Assembly (NCBI GenBank): GCA_002049455.2
Contig: KV918790.1
Coordinates: 1-64,000 of the forward strand
Source: Porphyra umbilicalis
Taxonomy: Eukaryota > Rhodophyta > Bangiophyceae > Bangiales > Bangiaceae
Direction: 5' to 3'
Length of the DNA stretch: 64,000 nt
In this document: piece after piece, positions 31,777 through 43,600 of the stretch
Position numbering within the stretch: position 1 is the first letter of the stretch
How the letters are laid out: each line of letters opens with the position of its first letter
Made by a program: the position numbers and the translations under genes
The notes under the pieces: generated by a model
Told to the model about the DNA's origin: nothing
Database searches by the model: none
What the model saw: the letters and a program-made list of their open reading frames with translations, nothing else

Positions 31777-33381
31777 ATGCTCCACAGAGGGCGGCGCGAA
31801 GTATCCAAAACGAGTGTGTGCGGCAGCAACGTACCCATCTCTTCCGCGAGGATACCGCCGACCGTTGCGCGCGGCGGCTCGGCGCTCACGTGCCCAGTCC
31901 ACGGCGAGGTGCTTGGGTATGGGGCTGGCCTGCGCATCCGGAGGGCGCTGCTGACCGTGCGCGGGCGGGTGGAGAAGCTCCCGTTTGGTGGTTCTCGCCC
32001 TGGCCGACGGCCGAACCGGGACCGCAACTTTGACCTGGGCGCGCACTCTATCATACGTGACTACTTTGGGGTCGGCGGGGAGCTGCCCGTCTACAGCGAG
32101 CGAGATTTTGAGAAGCGCAATCGCATGCCGCGAGCAATTTCAAAGCGGCTCTACACGGCCGTGCGCAATGAGCCGTGGTGGCGACGCTCGATTAACGCGA
32201 CTGGGAGGCTGCAGTCGTACCCTATCCAGAAGCTGCTGGCGGCGTTGCGGGTGTTGGGCTACGGGGAGCCGTACGACCGTCCCGAAGAGTACTGCCGCCT
32301 GTCGCCGTCTACCATCGCGGAGGCAATCCGGCGCCTCACCAACCTCATCGTCGACAAGTGGGAGGCGACGTACCTGCGCCGCCCGACCGAAGACGAACTC
32401 AAGCACATCCTCACCCGCAACGCGGCCCGTGGCATGCCGGGCTGTATCGGTTCTTTTGACTGCACCCACTGGCAGTTGCTCAAGGGTCCCAAGGCTCTGG
32501 CCGCCCAGTACCATGACCGCAAGGGTAAGCGCTCCGTGGTCGTTGAGAGCATCTGCGATGAGGACACGTACATCTGGCACTTTTTTATTGGGGCTCCTGG
32601 GAGCTACAACGACATGAATGTGCTGGCGTGTTCACCCCTGATGCTTGACGTGAACGCGGGTGTGTGGCCGCCGCGGAACATCAACTATACACTGAACGGC
32701 CGTACCCGTCGCTTTCTTTATTACACGGCCGACCAAGGATATCCCCGGTATGCTTTGTTTGCAATGACCCACCCCAACCCGGTCACCCCCAAGCGGCGCG
32801 TGTACAACCGGCTGCAGCAGGCTGTCCGGAAAGACGCTGAGCGATTGTACGCCGTCATGCTGTCGCGCTTCAACATCATTCTGCGACCAGCACGCTTTAC
32901 GACGGTATTGCGGATGATCAACACCGGAAAGGCGGTGGCCATCTTGCACAACATGGCCATTGAGTGCACGCGGAGCGATTTTTTTGCCCAACGGCGCATC
33001 GAAGCGGCTGCAGAGGTGCGACAAGCTGTTGCTGATCTCCAAGGGCAGCGCCAAGGACCGGGCAACGAGGAGTCGGAATATGGGAGTCGTCAAGGACGTC
33101 CTGCTGCTGCTCGCGCTGCAAGTGAGCGCCAACCGAAGTTCTTTATTGACAATGGACCAAGAGGCCCAGGTGTCTGGGGGCCACCGCAGCCCGCGGAGAA
33201 TGAGGCCCAAGAAGATATGGTGGAGACCGGCACCGAGCAAGACGTGGTACCTGGCTCCCTGAGGTACACGGACGGGGCCGAGTGCGAGGCCAAGGACCGC
33301 GACGCTCACTTCGCGTTGCTCCACGACCTCTCTGAGCACATCTTTGCGGACAGGGGCCGTCTACTGTTGCCCTACTGTTGA
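31777..33381 (+). CDS. Plant_tran-type PIF/Harbinger nuclease (transposase)
   Basis: The open frame spans 534 codons. The family-like part begins near residue 88 (DLGAHSIIRDYFG) and covers the whole Plant_tran/DDE_Tnp_4-like fold. It includes the ARGMPGCIGSFDCTHW block with the first Asp (about residue 228), APGSYNDMNVL (Asp 279), YYTADQGYPRYALF (Asp 319) and VRKDAERLYAVMLSRF with Glu 355, then AVAILHNMAIE. The acidic residues expected for cleavage are therefore all present. In Harbinger systems this nuclease needs a partner Myb/SANT-type DNA-binding protein, and the convergent gene at 34447-36321 is a candidate. The true start is uncertain. The first 80 residues lack family similarity and no ATG is clearly preferred, so an upstream exon may exist. 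The C-terminal 120 residues are acidic and not conserved. Confidence 0.88.
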   Translation: MLHRGRREVSKTSVCGSNVPISSARIPPTVARGGSALTCPVHGEVLGYGAGLRIRRALLTVRGRVEKLPFGGSRPGRRPNRDRNFDLGAHSIIRDYFGVGGELPVYSERDFEKRNRMPRAISKRLYTAVRNEPWWRRSINATGRLQSYPIQKLLAALRVLGYGEPYDRPEEYCRLSPSTIAEAIRRLTNLIVDKWEATYLRRPTEDELKHILTRNAARGMPGCIGSFDCTHWQLLKGPKALAAQYHDRKGKRSVVVESICDEDTYIWHFFIGAPGSYNDMNVLACSPLMLDVNAGVWPPRNINYTLNGRTRRFLYYTADQGYPRYALFAMTHPNPVTPKRRVYNRLQQAVRKDAERLYAVMLSRFNIILRPARFTTVLRMINTGKAVAILHNMAIECTRSDFFAQRRIEAAAEVRQAVADLQGQRQGPGNEESEYGSRQGRPAAARAASERQPKFFIDNGPRGPGVWGPPQPAENEAQEDMVETGTEQDVVPGSLRYTDGAECEAKDRDAHFALLHDLSEHIFADRGRLLLPYC

Positions 33382-34446
33382 TTTTGGCCAGCATTCCGAG
33401 CGCGCGGCATACAACACATGGTTTTTTTTTCCCCGCTGGGCAGGGTTTTTTATTCCTTGACACACATGTCTTCATGTCTTGCCGTCGAGGGGATGACGCC
33501 GAGCGTGGGTGACCAGTCAACGATAGACAGGGTAACCGTGGCCACCGCGTTCGTCGGGGCCGCAGTGCAAGCTTCAGACCAGTATGTTGCCCGCAACGCC
33601 AGCGTCAGCCCAGTGCGTTGGCCGCAAAGCGAGTGTGAGCATAGTGCGTTGGCCGCACCACGAATGACAATTAATGATACAAGTCTCCCCAGACACTTGT
33701 GAAGACAGCTGGATGAGACATTCGGACGGCCTTTGTGTGCTTTCGGCTTCGGGTTCCGGCCTTGTCTATTCCTCTGGGTGGTCCATGTGCCAGCGGCCAT
33801 TGTATGGCCGACATTCTGATGTTGCCTGGCGTGGCCTTCATCATTTCTTAAGCCTGAGCTTAGCGCACTAGCCAGCCCCAACCCCTGCGTCGCCCTACAC
33901 CACATGTGGCCCATTCGTGGCCGCCTTCGCCGCACCCCTTCGCCTCCCTCTTCCTCCCTCTGCCCGCCTCGCCTTTGCCTATTTCTGCCTCCCTTGGCCT
34001 GGACCTTCGACACGACCCATATTTCTCAAAGAGTACTTCTGTCAGCTTTGTCGTGTAGATGTCGGCCTAAAGAGATAGGCCATTTGCTGTACAGCGCTTG
34101 ACGCAAAGGAAAGGCATCATCACGCAAAGAAAATGCACAATGCAAAGTGGTGGAGCAGGATAATGGAGAACGAGACACGAAAGAAAAGAAAAAGCACGTA
34201 GAAAAAGCACAAGACACAATTGATGCAGCGGATACTGCTGCCCTGCACAAGGTATCACGCTCAGTGTGTTGATGCGGCCGCGACACGCGTCCGTCCTCTT
34301 GCGCGGCGCCGATCTGAGGGCCTTACCTTGTTCGTACGTGGAGTAGTCAATCCACCCGGCCTGAGCCAAGGCCGGTGTTGAAAGATGCCGCGGTCCCGGA
34401 CGCGGTAGATGTCTTGGCGCGACCGCGTCGGCCTCGGCCGGCCACC
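33382..34446. other. Spacer between convergent transposon genes
   Basis: No gene or repeat was recognised. It is the 3' space shared by the nuclease and the SANT-like gene. Confidence 0.5.
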
Positions 34447-36321
34447 TCAGCATCCAAGTCCTTGTCCATCAGGGGAACCGTCATTGCCCACGCCGCCGCT
34501 GATCCCCTCGTCGGCGCTGCCACTCGTCAGGGCGCCTGTCACCAGCGCGGCGGCCGCGTCAGCGGCCGCCTCGACAGAAGTGGTCGGCTCGACCTGGGAG
34601 CCAAAAGGAGTCGGCGGTGGCACTTGGTGGTGGTCGTCCCCCATGTCGTAGATCTCATCATCACTCTCGTTGTCGTAGAGAGAAGAACGCACCTGCTGAG
34701 AACGACGCGGCCGGCTGGACGTCGGTGGAGGAGGGGAGGCAGGCAAAGACAAAGTTGAAGTGGAAGAGAAGGAAGTCACATCAGCAAAGCGCACCGTCCG
34801 CGTCCGCTTGCTCAATTGGCCGCGACCAGGGGCAGCACAGCGACCGCGTCCGCGGCCACGAACGGAAGCCCGACCACGGCCGCCACCACCGCGTGAGTTA
34901 GTAGCGTGCAAGTCCTCCTCCTCGTTGCCATTTAGATCCCCTTGGAGCTCAGCACGTCCACGGCGGCGCCCGACGCCGCGGCTTGAACCACGATGGCCAC
35001 GATGTGGCGGCCCCTCAGAGGACACCTCGAAGTCCCCGCCGTCTTCTGATCGGCGCTCGTCCTTGTCCTTGTCCTCGGCCTGCTGCAGTCGCCCGCGCAT
35101 CTTCAGCGCCCACCATCTGCGGCCGTACTCCGAGTTGACTGCCGCAGGAGTTGAACAAAACGTCAAAGCAGTGCGCTGCGCCGCCGAGTCGGCGAGCGAC
35201 TCCAGGGCGGCCGTGCTGGCGGCCGCCTCGCTCATGAGATGAACCTCAGCTCTTGTGGCGGCCTTGGCGGCTTTACAGACTATAGGCCGCTCTTGAAAAA
35301 CGCTCTTCTTGCCACGGGAACAGGTGAAAGACAGCGGGGCGCTCCCGTCGCCATCGTCGTTGCCGTCGGTGGCAAGGTGAGCGTCGTCACCGTCGTCGTT
35401 GTTGCCGAGAGATAGTGGATCTAAGTCAGCAGCCTCGGCTCGTGAAGAGCCCGGCGCTGTCGGATTGCGGTGCGCCGCCGTACCTGCCAGAGCCACGACC
35501 GTCGCCCCACCACCAAAGCGGTCAATCTCCTTCAGGATGCGCCAGTTTCTCAGTGGAGGGCACGGAAGCTTGTCAGACACTGAGTGGTTGAGCCCATCAT
35601 AAGGGTTGAGGCCATTGTACTTGGCCTTGGCCGCGCCAATGAGCTGCTCCGGCGTTGGATGCCCCGTCATCTTGAGCCTTAGTACCGCCAAGTAGCACGC
35701 CTTGAAGCGATTGACGCTGGGGAAGATGCCGTACCTCAGCTCCTTCATGATGGCCGGTGTTGAGCGTGCGCGCCGCCGCTGGACTTGGTTTATGTCTTCT
35801 GGAAGACGGCGGCGGAAGCGGTCCGACACGTCCTTGTCAAAAGTCTCCAGGGTCTGGTCCACACCCACCTCCGAGTTCAACGTCGCCTGCTTGTAGACGC
35901 AGGCGAGCACGTTACACTCGGCCTCGATCCATGAAACACCGCGCGTGTCGCGGCCGCAGCCGCCGGCATTGGCACGGGGGTTAGCCTGCTGATGTCGCTC
36001 CTCCAAGAGGCCGCGACATGCGGCGGCCTCGGCACGGAGCCTTGTCACTTCGGCACGCAGCCGCTCCTCCTCAGTCTCGAGCAACGACCCCTCCGGTCGC
36101 CAAGCAGCATGCCCGGCAAGCTCGCCGTCGCCCTCCGTCGTTGTCTGCTCGTCTCGCCCCGGTCGTGTTGAAAATTCAGCCGCCGACCTTGGTGACGCGG
36201 GCCGTGCGGGTGGCGCCACAACCGGTGCGATCTCGTCCGTCGGCGTCGGTTCTGCAACAGTATCCAGCGTTCCATCGTTGCAGGTGAAGTCGGCCGTGTG
36301 CTGGCCGTCCGCGTCGGCCAT
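34447..36321 (-). CDS. Trihelix/SANT-like DNA-binding protein of a transposon
   Basis: The frame from ATG 36321 encodes 624 residues. A short coiled coil lies at about 80-110 (ETEEERLRAEVTRLRAE). Residues about 130-268 match the Myb/SANT or trihelix-like module of transposon second proteins: SWIEAECNVLACVYKQATL, a VGVDQTLETFDKDVSDRF block, then FKACYLAVLRLKMTGHPTPE and LRNWRILKEIDRF. Here the usual 'kF.g.y', 'G.t..d.i..A...y' and 'W.iLk' spacing is kept. The rest is low-complexity, with acidic runs, an RGRGRG stretch and a KRTRTVRFADV segment. Such proteins bind transposon ends and recruit the nuclease into the nucleus, so pairing with the convergent nuclease gene is likely. The open frame extends upstream of 36321, and a different start or a first exon remains possible. 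Confidence 0.7.
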   Translation of the reverse strand: MADADGQHTADFTCNDGTLDTVAEPTPTDEIAPVVAPPARPASPRSAAEFSTRPGRDEQTTTEGDGELAGHAAWRPEGSLLETEEERLRAEVTRLRAEAAACRGLLEERHQQANPRANAGGCGRDTRGVSWIEAECNVLACVYKQATLNSEVGVDQTLETFDKDVSDRFRRRLPEDINQVQRRRARSTPAIMKELRYGIFPSVNRFKACYLAVLRLKMTGHPTPEQLIGAAKAKYNGLNPYDGLNHSVSDKLPCPPLRNWRILKEIDRFGGGATVVALAGTAAHRNPTAPGSSRAEAADLDPLSLGNNDDGDDAHLATDGNDDGDGSAPLSFTCSRGKKSVFQERPIVCKAAKAATRAEVHLMSEAAASTAALESLADSAAQRTALTFCSTPAAVNSEYGRRWWALKMRGRLQQAEDKDKDERRSEDGGDFEVSSEGPPHRGHRGSSRGVGRRRGRAELQGDLNGNEEEDLHATNSRGGGGRGRASVRGRGRGRCAAPGRGQLSKRTRTVRFADVTSFSSTSTLSLPASPPPPTSSRPRRSQQVRSSLYDNESDDEIYDMGDDHHQVPPPTPFGSQVEPTTSVEAAADAAAALVTGALTSGSADEGISGGVGNDGSPDGQGLGC

Positions 36322-36583
36322 GTGTTGGCCAGACGTTGAAGAGAAAGAAGTAGATTGCAATCGCCCTTGTTCTCGAGATTGGTTGCAGACGTCGACACGG
36401 GCAGCGCGGCCACAGTCACAGCGGCCGTCGCGAAAAAGTCGGCCAAGGCCGCTACTTGTCCCGAGGGAGAGACAGTCGGCCCAAAGCCTTAGGCTCCCAC
36501 CAGACCGGCGGCCGGGGCAGATTGAGGTTGACCCAGAACTCCTCGCGCCGGCCCTCGGCGTTAGGCAGCGTGAGACGGCGCTC

Positions 36584-37342
36584 TCAGTGCGGTGGCTTGG
36601 CTCGTGCGGCCTCCACCTCGGCCTCGCGCTGCTCGGCCAGCCGGTGCTGGTAGCCTTCCCAGTTGACGGTCTGCACACGGCCCTTCTCGTCAGGGGGAAT
36701 CCTGATCTCCTCCGGGGACGCCCAGGGGCAGGGGCACCACGGCGGGCACGTCACGTGCTCGCTGCCGACAAAAGCAGCGCACCGACACACAAAGCAGAAG
36801 CGGCGATGCGCACGCCGCTCCTCCGTGCGGCTATAAACCCCACGGTTCCCCTGCGGGATCCTCGTCCACCCCCAGCCCGGCTGCGCGGCGGGCCGGACAG
36901 CCCACGGGCACGGGCAGGTGCTAGGGCACATTGCAACGTTGGCACTCACCCGCTGCGACCGCTTACAAAGGGTGCAGATGCTCCGTAGCCCCCGCTGCAG
37001 CTGCGACTTGGAGAAGGTGGGGGCCCGGGGCCCATACCGCGCGCGGGGAGTGTACGCCGGGGAGTCGCCTCGGGTGCGACTGCGAGTCGTCTGAATTTCG
37101 GCCACCCCAGGTCCAGTGTCAGCCACCTCCGGCATCACCGCGGTAGCAGCAGGTCCCGCCGCACGACTTGGTGGTGAAGAAGCATCGTCGCCGCCAGTGT
37201 CAGAGCAGGTCGGCATAGGGGATGTGGGGTGTGGTCGCGTCGCCCCTGCTGTGTCACGAGGGGCTGGCGCCGACGCCTCCGGGGCTACGCGTGGCGGCGT
37301 CGGGGGCGGCGTCATACGGAAAGGAGGGGGGGGGGTAGCCAT
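36584..37342 (-). CDS. Hypothetical protein with a duplicated Cys motif
   Basis: The frame from ATG 37342 gives 252 residues. The first half is Pro/Ala/Thr-rich. The second half holds two copies of one motif, C-x2-C-x12-C-x3-C-x-C-P-W (CTLCKRSQRVSANVAMCPST.. and CFVCRCAAFVGSEHVTCPPW..), about 50 residues apart. The spacing of ligands suggests two small zinc-binding modules of a kind I cannot name. A Trp-containing charged tail follows (VQTVNWEGYQHRLAEQREAE). It lies 262 bp upstream of the SANT-like gene on the same strand and may be co-expressed with it or form its upstream exon. Confidence 0.55.
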   Translation of the reverse strand: MATPPPPFRMTPPPTPPRVAPEASAPAPRDTAGATRPHPTSPMPTCSDTGGDDASSPPSRAAGPAATAVMPEVADTGPGVAEIQTTRSRTRGDSPAYTPRARYGPRAPTFSKSQLQRGLRSICTLCKRSQRVSANVAMCPSTCPCPWAVRPAAQPGWGWTRIPQGNRGVYSRTEERRAHRRFCFVCRCAAFVGSEHVTCPPWCPCPWASPEEIRIPPDEKGRVQTVNWEGYQHRLAEQREAEVEAARAKPPH

Positions 37343-39484
37343 GTAGCCGGCTCGGGTTGAGTTCGGAAAGAGCCGTAGGGAGTTGGTGGCTCTGCCGTTC
37401 CGCAAAACCACAGACACAGCGACAGGTACGTTGCTAGGTCGCTACCGCTCGCAGTGTAGACACGATGGGAGGTAAGGCCGGTGACGGCCTGGAAGTGACT
37501 GCGGTCAAAAAAAAACGGCCGTCGCTCGCAAGCGGCCAACACAGAGGTAAGGGCAGCGCAGCAGCTCGGCGGAGGTACATGAAAGCGCAAGGCCGCGTCC
37601 AGGCCTTCACAAGCGTCAAGGCGCTGACGGCCCGCTGCAAGAGGCAGGGCGCTGACGGCCCCCTCCAAGTGGTGGCACACGGCAGGGCGCTGACGGCGCC
37701 CAGCGCCGGGCCGGGCGCAGACGGCGCCCTGCGACCGGCCGGGCGCAGACAGCGCCCTGCACGAGGCTTGCGACCCCTAGGACAGAGCGCGACAGAAAGG
37801 GGTTGGGCCCCAACTCGGGCCCGGTGAAGGAGGGTGTGGCTCACTGAGGGCCCACGGCAGTGGAAGTGTGAGTCAGAGGCCCGAAACGAGGCGTGCAGGC
37901 ACAATGAGACTGGGCAAGACGAGGCTGGGAAATCTCGTTCCAGGCCCGGGAACAAGCGGCACGCCGTCGAGAGGCCTCTCAGAGGGTGCTGTCCGATCTG
38001 ACGAGAGAGGGTGCTCGCCTCGTGTGCCTCAGATTTTGTGTCACGCAATCCGGATTGCATGTTCTGCCTCAGTTTACACTGCGATCGTCTGAGCCCCTCT
38101 CAGGAAGGATCGGAAGCCCCGCCCGACAGCTTGGCTGTCGAGCCCGGCCCAGCCTGTCTAGGTGTGTGATCTTTATATTGTCCACGAGCAGCGCAGATGG
38201 CCACTCTGACAGGGATGCGTGATGGGCCCGAGAGACAGTGGTGAATCACGTGAAGGCATATGATGTTGGCATTCCTTGCTGTGCTTGCAGCGCAGCCGTA
38301 GACAGTGGCTCCACGCGGAAAACAGAGATCACTTTACGTGGGCCGACCAAGCAGGGGCAGCCACACGTGTACAGCGTCTGTCATCTGTGCGGAGATATCT
38401 GTGTGCAGGTCGTGGCCTGCCGCCATGCGGCGCCTCGCCAATCCCGTCGGGCCCGCCGTGTCAGTGAAAATCAGAGTGGCATAGCAGCCTATGGCCTCAC
38501 CAAGAGCCCATCCGGTGCCACCAAAAAAGGCCGTGGCCACGCCTCACGCTTCCCTCAACGCACGGGTCGAAATCGGACGCAGTGGCGCCCAAACGCCCAG
38601 CTGTCGACGCACTCGTTTATCTCTGCGGCCAATCAGAACCGCCGCTGACAGCCATGTACGTACGGACCGCCAACCATACCGGGCCACCCGCAGCCACGCG
38701 GCCGGGAAACCTGCTGCCACACGCGTACGTGTCTCCATCGCTCATGATCCCGAGGCTGGGCATCCAGATCCCGCGACGCGCCATTTGGCGTGGCATGATT
38801 AATCGGCGTTTTTATTGGACAGCTGTGCCCGATGTTGGAAGGTGAGATCCACGAAACGGAAGTAGTGCGAAACGGTGGCACTGATGCCTCCCGCTGAAAA
38901 CCCTGAATATTCTCAATGCGATGATGCACAAGGCGAGAGACACGCTCGTGCGGGTGGGTGCCTCCCAAGCCACGCGTCTGACTCAGTCTCTGCCATATCT
39001 CTAGCACTAGTCCTGCGCCAAGGAGCAACTGTCTCCCTGGGAGCCGATGAGCAAAAAGAGCCTGCCATCAAGCCACTGAGAAAAAAAGAGCTGGCGCTCT
39101 CGGGCCAAGTGGAGGTCTCGCATGCTCCTCGCGACAATGTCCCGACCCGACGCCTCCATTGCATGTGAAGAAGATGCCACGCGCGCGCGACTGTTTTTGA
39201 GGCAAAGCCACAACACATGGAAAACGAACGCATTCTGCCCACGCCCTCATGACAGAGAGAACTACGCTACGCTATCATGTGACGACGCCAGCATCACCGC
39301 GGCCGCCACGTACGAGCGGCCGGGCCAACCTCTTCAGGGCGGCCGCGTCGTACAGGCGGCCGCCCAACACTCCTCTTTGCGGCCAAGTCATACAAGCGGT
39401 GCCGCGCTACCCTCCCCGCTGCTCACCAAGTTCATTGACGGACCCCTCAAAGTCACCCCGAGTCACTCTTTCGTCACATGCTCC
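37343..39484. other. Interior of the 17.7-kb element, no recognised gene
   Basis: Bases 37618-37764 repeat GGGCGCTGACGGC-like units about five times, which opens chance frames on both strands. The rest (38000-39480) shows only short frames. Nothing else was recognised. Confidence 0.45.
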
Positions 39485-40694
39485 CTAGGAATCCGCCCGC
39501 TCAGAATCGTCGTGCTCAGCATACCCGTACCCGAGAACCCCGGCCTTGGCAGCTGCGGACGCCATCCCGGCGGTCACACTCGAACCCGGCTCGGCCTTGG
39601 CCTTGACCTGTTCCGCCTTGGTCTTGACCTGCTTGGCCAGCGGATTGGCTAAAATCACTTTGACGATGACGACGTCTTCAGCGTCGTCGTCTCCAGCATG
39701 GGCCACCAAGGCCTTGGCCTTCCCCTTCCCCTTGCCTGACGCGCGCTCGGAGGCCAGACCGGCCTTGCCCGTTGCCATCCCCGCCACCCTCACAGAGGCC
39801 GCCGCGGCCTCTCCCTTGACCAAGACCGGCGCTCGGGTCGACGACGCGCCGGCCTTGGAATGACCCTTCCCCTGCACGGTGGCATTCCCCTGCACGGTGG
39901 CATTCGAGCGGATCGCGCGGATGTCCGCCGACGCGCCAGCCATAGCCGCGTCGGCCGCCAACACCTCCTCCTTACCCACGCCGGTGTAGCCTTCGCGGAT
40001 GGCCGTGCAATTCACGTATGCCATGCAATGTGGCCCCGCGTCGTCAACCGGTCTCTGGGCCTCGACGCACTTGCTCCTCTCGGCCCAGTAGAGCTTGATG
40101 GCCGCCCACGGCCGCGAACAAGCGCTCGGCCAAAAGAAAGGCGACGGCGCGCTGCTCAATAGTAGCGCCACGCAGCGCCGCCCGCTGCTGCCTTGTCGTC
40201 CACTGCAGGCCCAGAGTCTCAACGGCCGCGAGAGCACGCTTAAAATCACCGGCCAGGAAGTTGTAGGTGGCCGTGAGCTGCTCCACAGTGGGAGTGGTCG
40301 ACAGCAGCGTCGCAACCTTGGCCGACTGAACGGCCACGTCTCTCTCAGAGCAAGCGTTGGAAACACCGTCAGTGTGCATCGCGGCAGCGTTGGCGTGCCC
40401 TTGGTCCTTCATCTCTCGGCGCTTGGCGACCTTGACGACCTAACCAGCTGTGGCCGGATGCTCTTCGGCCTTGCGCTTGCAGCGGCAGGCACCGGCCTCG
40501 TCCGAGGCCGCACCTCCCGCCTTTGTCGTCTTGTACATCACCGGGGTATCGACCGCGCCCGTCCTGGCGTTGCTGGTGCCACCGGCTTTGTCAAAGGCCG
40601 CTAACGACTCAAAGTCCTTGTGGATGACAGTGATGATCTTTTTGGCCGCATTCTGGCCACTCATGGTAGCCTCGGCCATGTCTTGCTCGTACAT
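39485..40694 (-). pseudogene. Unknown minus-strand gene, decayed
   Basis: The frame from ATG 40694 (MYEQDMAEATMSGQNAAKKI) is interrupted by an in-frame TAG at 40440-40442 and continues in the same frame (MKDQGHANAAAMHTDGVSNA) to a helical part (ATYNFLAGDFKRALAAVETL). Near 40110 the protein-like reading moves by one frame (IKLYWAERSKCVEAQRP) and goes on to 39485 with a Lys/Ala-rich C-terminus (ASGKGKGKAKALVAHAGDDD). An 18-bp direct repeat (CCCCTGCACGGTGGCATT) occurs at about 39870-39905. I do not recognise the family. One stop and one shift suggest a dead gene carried by the element. Confidence 0.45.
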
Positions 40695-43600
40695 GTCGAG
40701 CGAGCGCTGCGCGCCGCACGGCTGAGCCAGGAGTCCGTGGGAGTACAACGCAGACGGCTTGGCCCAGCGAGTGGCCAACGTCGCAGTGAAGAGGCCTGAA
40801 GCGACGGCCTGCGCGCAAAATGAGCAGCGACGGTGACAGTCGTGATGGCCTGGTCGAGTGAGGCCTCGAGCGTGCACGACGTGAGATGCACAGAGATATG
40901 TAGGTCGGCGGGAAGTGTGTGCGTGCGTGTTGGAGGTGAGCGGTGGGCGGGTGGGTGCCGTGAAGGAAGGCGAGAGAGGCGTGGGTGGGTAGACACGGCA
41001 CGGTGGTGAGCGCCGTTGTGGAAACTAGTGAGCGCGCCGGTAGGAAGGCACGGGAAACGGTCGGCTCCGCTGACTGACCCGCTTTTGAGCGCCCCCTCCG
41101 TGGCCTGTGACCTCCCTACCCAGAAAGCCCCGTAGGCCTTCCACACGACCCGTGCGGGCTTCCAAAGTACAGCGGCTGCGCGGATGGGCCACTAGGCTCC
41201 ACAGCGTTTATGGCTGTCAGCTTTCTACGATTCTCGGAAGCTTGTTGTGATTGCGCTTTTTTTGTCGCACCCCTGCAGGCTTCACCGACACCAGGAAGGA
41301 AGTCGTGATTTCCTGTTCCCCGCCCCCCTGCCTGCCGGCACCCTGGAGGACAGCGCCTGCGCGAATAAGAATGGACCTCTGGAGAACACTGCTTGCGCCA
41401 ATGCGATACGAGGCTCCACAGCCACGGCTCCCGCCAGGCTGTGACGATCCTTGTTCTGGATTTGCTCTAGGCCTGCAACCATGTCTAAAAAGGGAGGGTC
41501 ATCTCGGACGCTCGTGCAATGTTGTCAGTGATCAGCTTTTCCGGGCATCGTGAGGTGCTGTCTGGACGTGTCAAAAACCACTGTGGGGCTGCGAAGAGGA
41601 GCTCTTCGACTGTTTTTCTGCGGCTCGCGCCTTGCTGGCTGCGCCTGTCAACAAAAAAGCTGCGCCACATCAGACTGGAGGGCGCAAAACAAGAACCACC
41701 CACCGACAGTGCTTCTTCGGCTCGTACGTTGCCGCGTAGGCGGAATGGGAACGTATCAGGGCCAGCTGTCGCCCGAAGGCCCCCAAGTGTGACAGGCGGC
41801 GGATATCGCCGCGTCTCGTGCGCTTCTGTCAGCGTCTCTCGGCAACGTAGCTCGGCCGACCGCAGCCTTCTGTTGCCGGAAAAGGGTACGGAAACGAGAT
41901 CTCCACGACTCGTGCTCAGCTGGTGGATCCGTGAAGCATCATAGCTAGGTCACCTGTCTTTTGGAAGTGTCGGCGTGAGTTTCCGACATAATCTGGCGAC
42001 CTCATATTGCGTCTGCTGCCTGTCTGCTGCCTGTGAGACACGTGGTGACCTGAAACAACGTCTCAAATGGCGGGACGATCGGTTCATAGCAGACGATTTC
42101 TGGGCAAGTGGCCCTCTGCTCGGAGACGCTTGCCTCGAACTCAACTCTGATCGCCAGCATATTCCATGCCAATCGCACTACTCACACCTGGCACCTCGAG
42201 CGTCCCACAGAAGGCATCTGAGCCTGCCTCTTGTGGAACCGCAGAGCCAACAGTGAGGGTTCGGATTTCCACAAATATTCATATTGATTTCAAGACGTAG
42301 CCCCCTGTCATTCAATAAATACACCTCACCTGCGCACCTGTGTTGACATCAGGGTCGGACGAGGTTCGACACCCAATCATTTCTCTGCACGTTCGTGTAC
42401 GTGGCGCTCTTAAATCTGATGGGATGTGGACTCGATACGGATTGTTGGGTGTGCTCTTAACAGCCGGCAGCTTTGATTGTGGCGGGCGCCGGGGAAGTCA
42501 GCCATCGCTGATCAAGGCCACTGCGGGGTAGGACGCCGCCGAGTCGGTGTACCGGGGGGGTCCCTAAAGATAGTCACAACGTGGAAATTTGTGCACCCCC
42601 TCAGAGGCATCAGTTTGACTACCAAGGCCTCCAGAGAGATTTTCCAGGCACCTGCAAGAAAAACAACTCGGCCCTATCCAGCTCTGTACTGTCTGAAACA
42701 TAATGATCGTGGCGCGTGCGCACGAAAGCAAAGGCATCATCACGAAGCGCATGAGCTGGCAGTTCTGATCATGTGCTTTCTGTAGCCTGAGGAGTTGTAT
42801 CAGCTGCATCCGATCGCCTGTGGTGCGACGCCGCCGTCCCTCTCCCCGAACAGAAAGGTCTCCTCTTCATATGCGGCAAGTCATGATAGGCTCGTCCGTT
42901 ATCCTGCGCGCCCACAGAATGAGCCTCACAGGAAAGAAGCAAGCCTGGCGATGCCGCTCCCCTCCCAGAGCCTCGCGAAGATATCCCGTAGCCACAGGGC
43001 TGCTTGCCATACCCCCACTGCAGCATCCTCTACACAGCTCGAGTCTCCCGGCTGCCGGCACCTTGTTCTTCTTCAGTCTGCGTTAAACAGACCCCCGCCA
43101 TCTTCACCCACTGCTGCGCATGCCGCCCAGCCGCCCAGCTGGCTGCCCAGGAACGGGAAGATGGCGTGAAGTCGGTCGCGGCGGCTGCCGATTAGGGCAG
43201 CGCTAAGCCCTAACAGAGGCGATTACAGTGATCACGATTGCACGCGTTCGGAAGGATTTCAAGAGAAAATGCATCGGAAAAAAAGAAGAAAATCATCAGA
43301 GCGGGGTGTGCATCGTTGTGTCACTATCATGGAGAAAACAAATAGAAAAGGTGTTGTTCGTTTTTTCCATGTGCCGCGTCAGGTATGGGCGCGTCACAAT
43401 CATAGCTGTTCGTATCTTTGAAAACACAAATGACACATCATTCGACGCACCCCCTGTACGCAGACATTGGAGATGGGGTCGGTCGGACGACGCGCGGGGG
43501 GCGGCGGCGGCTTCAGGCTATCGGCGGTGGGGCGGTCGATCAGGCAGCGGGGCGGGTGCAGCGCGGAAATAGGGGGTGGGTCAAGCGCAAAGTGGTGTGG

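Noticed and set aside
38160-39250. Search for structural RNAs or genes in the interior of the 17.7-kb element
   Set aside because: No tRNA, rRNA or snRNA signature and no frame with a recognisable domain.
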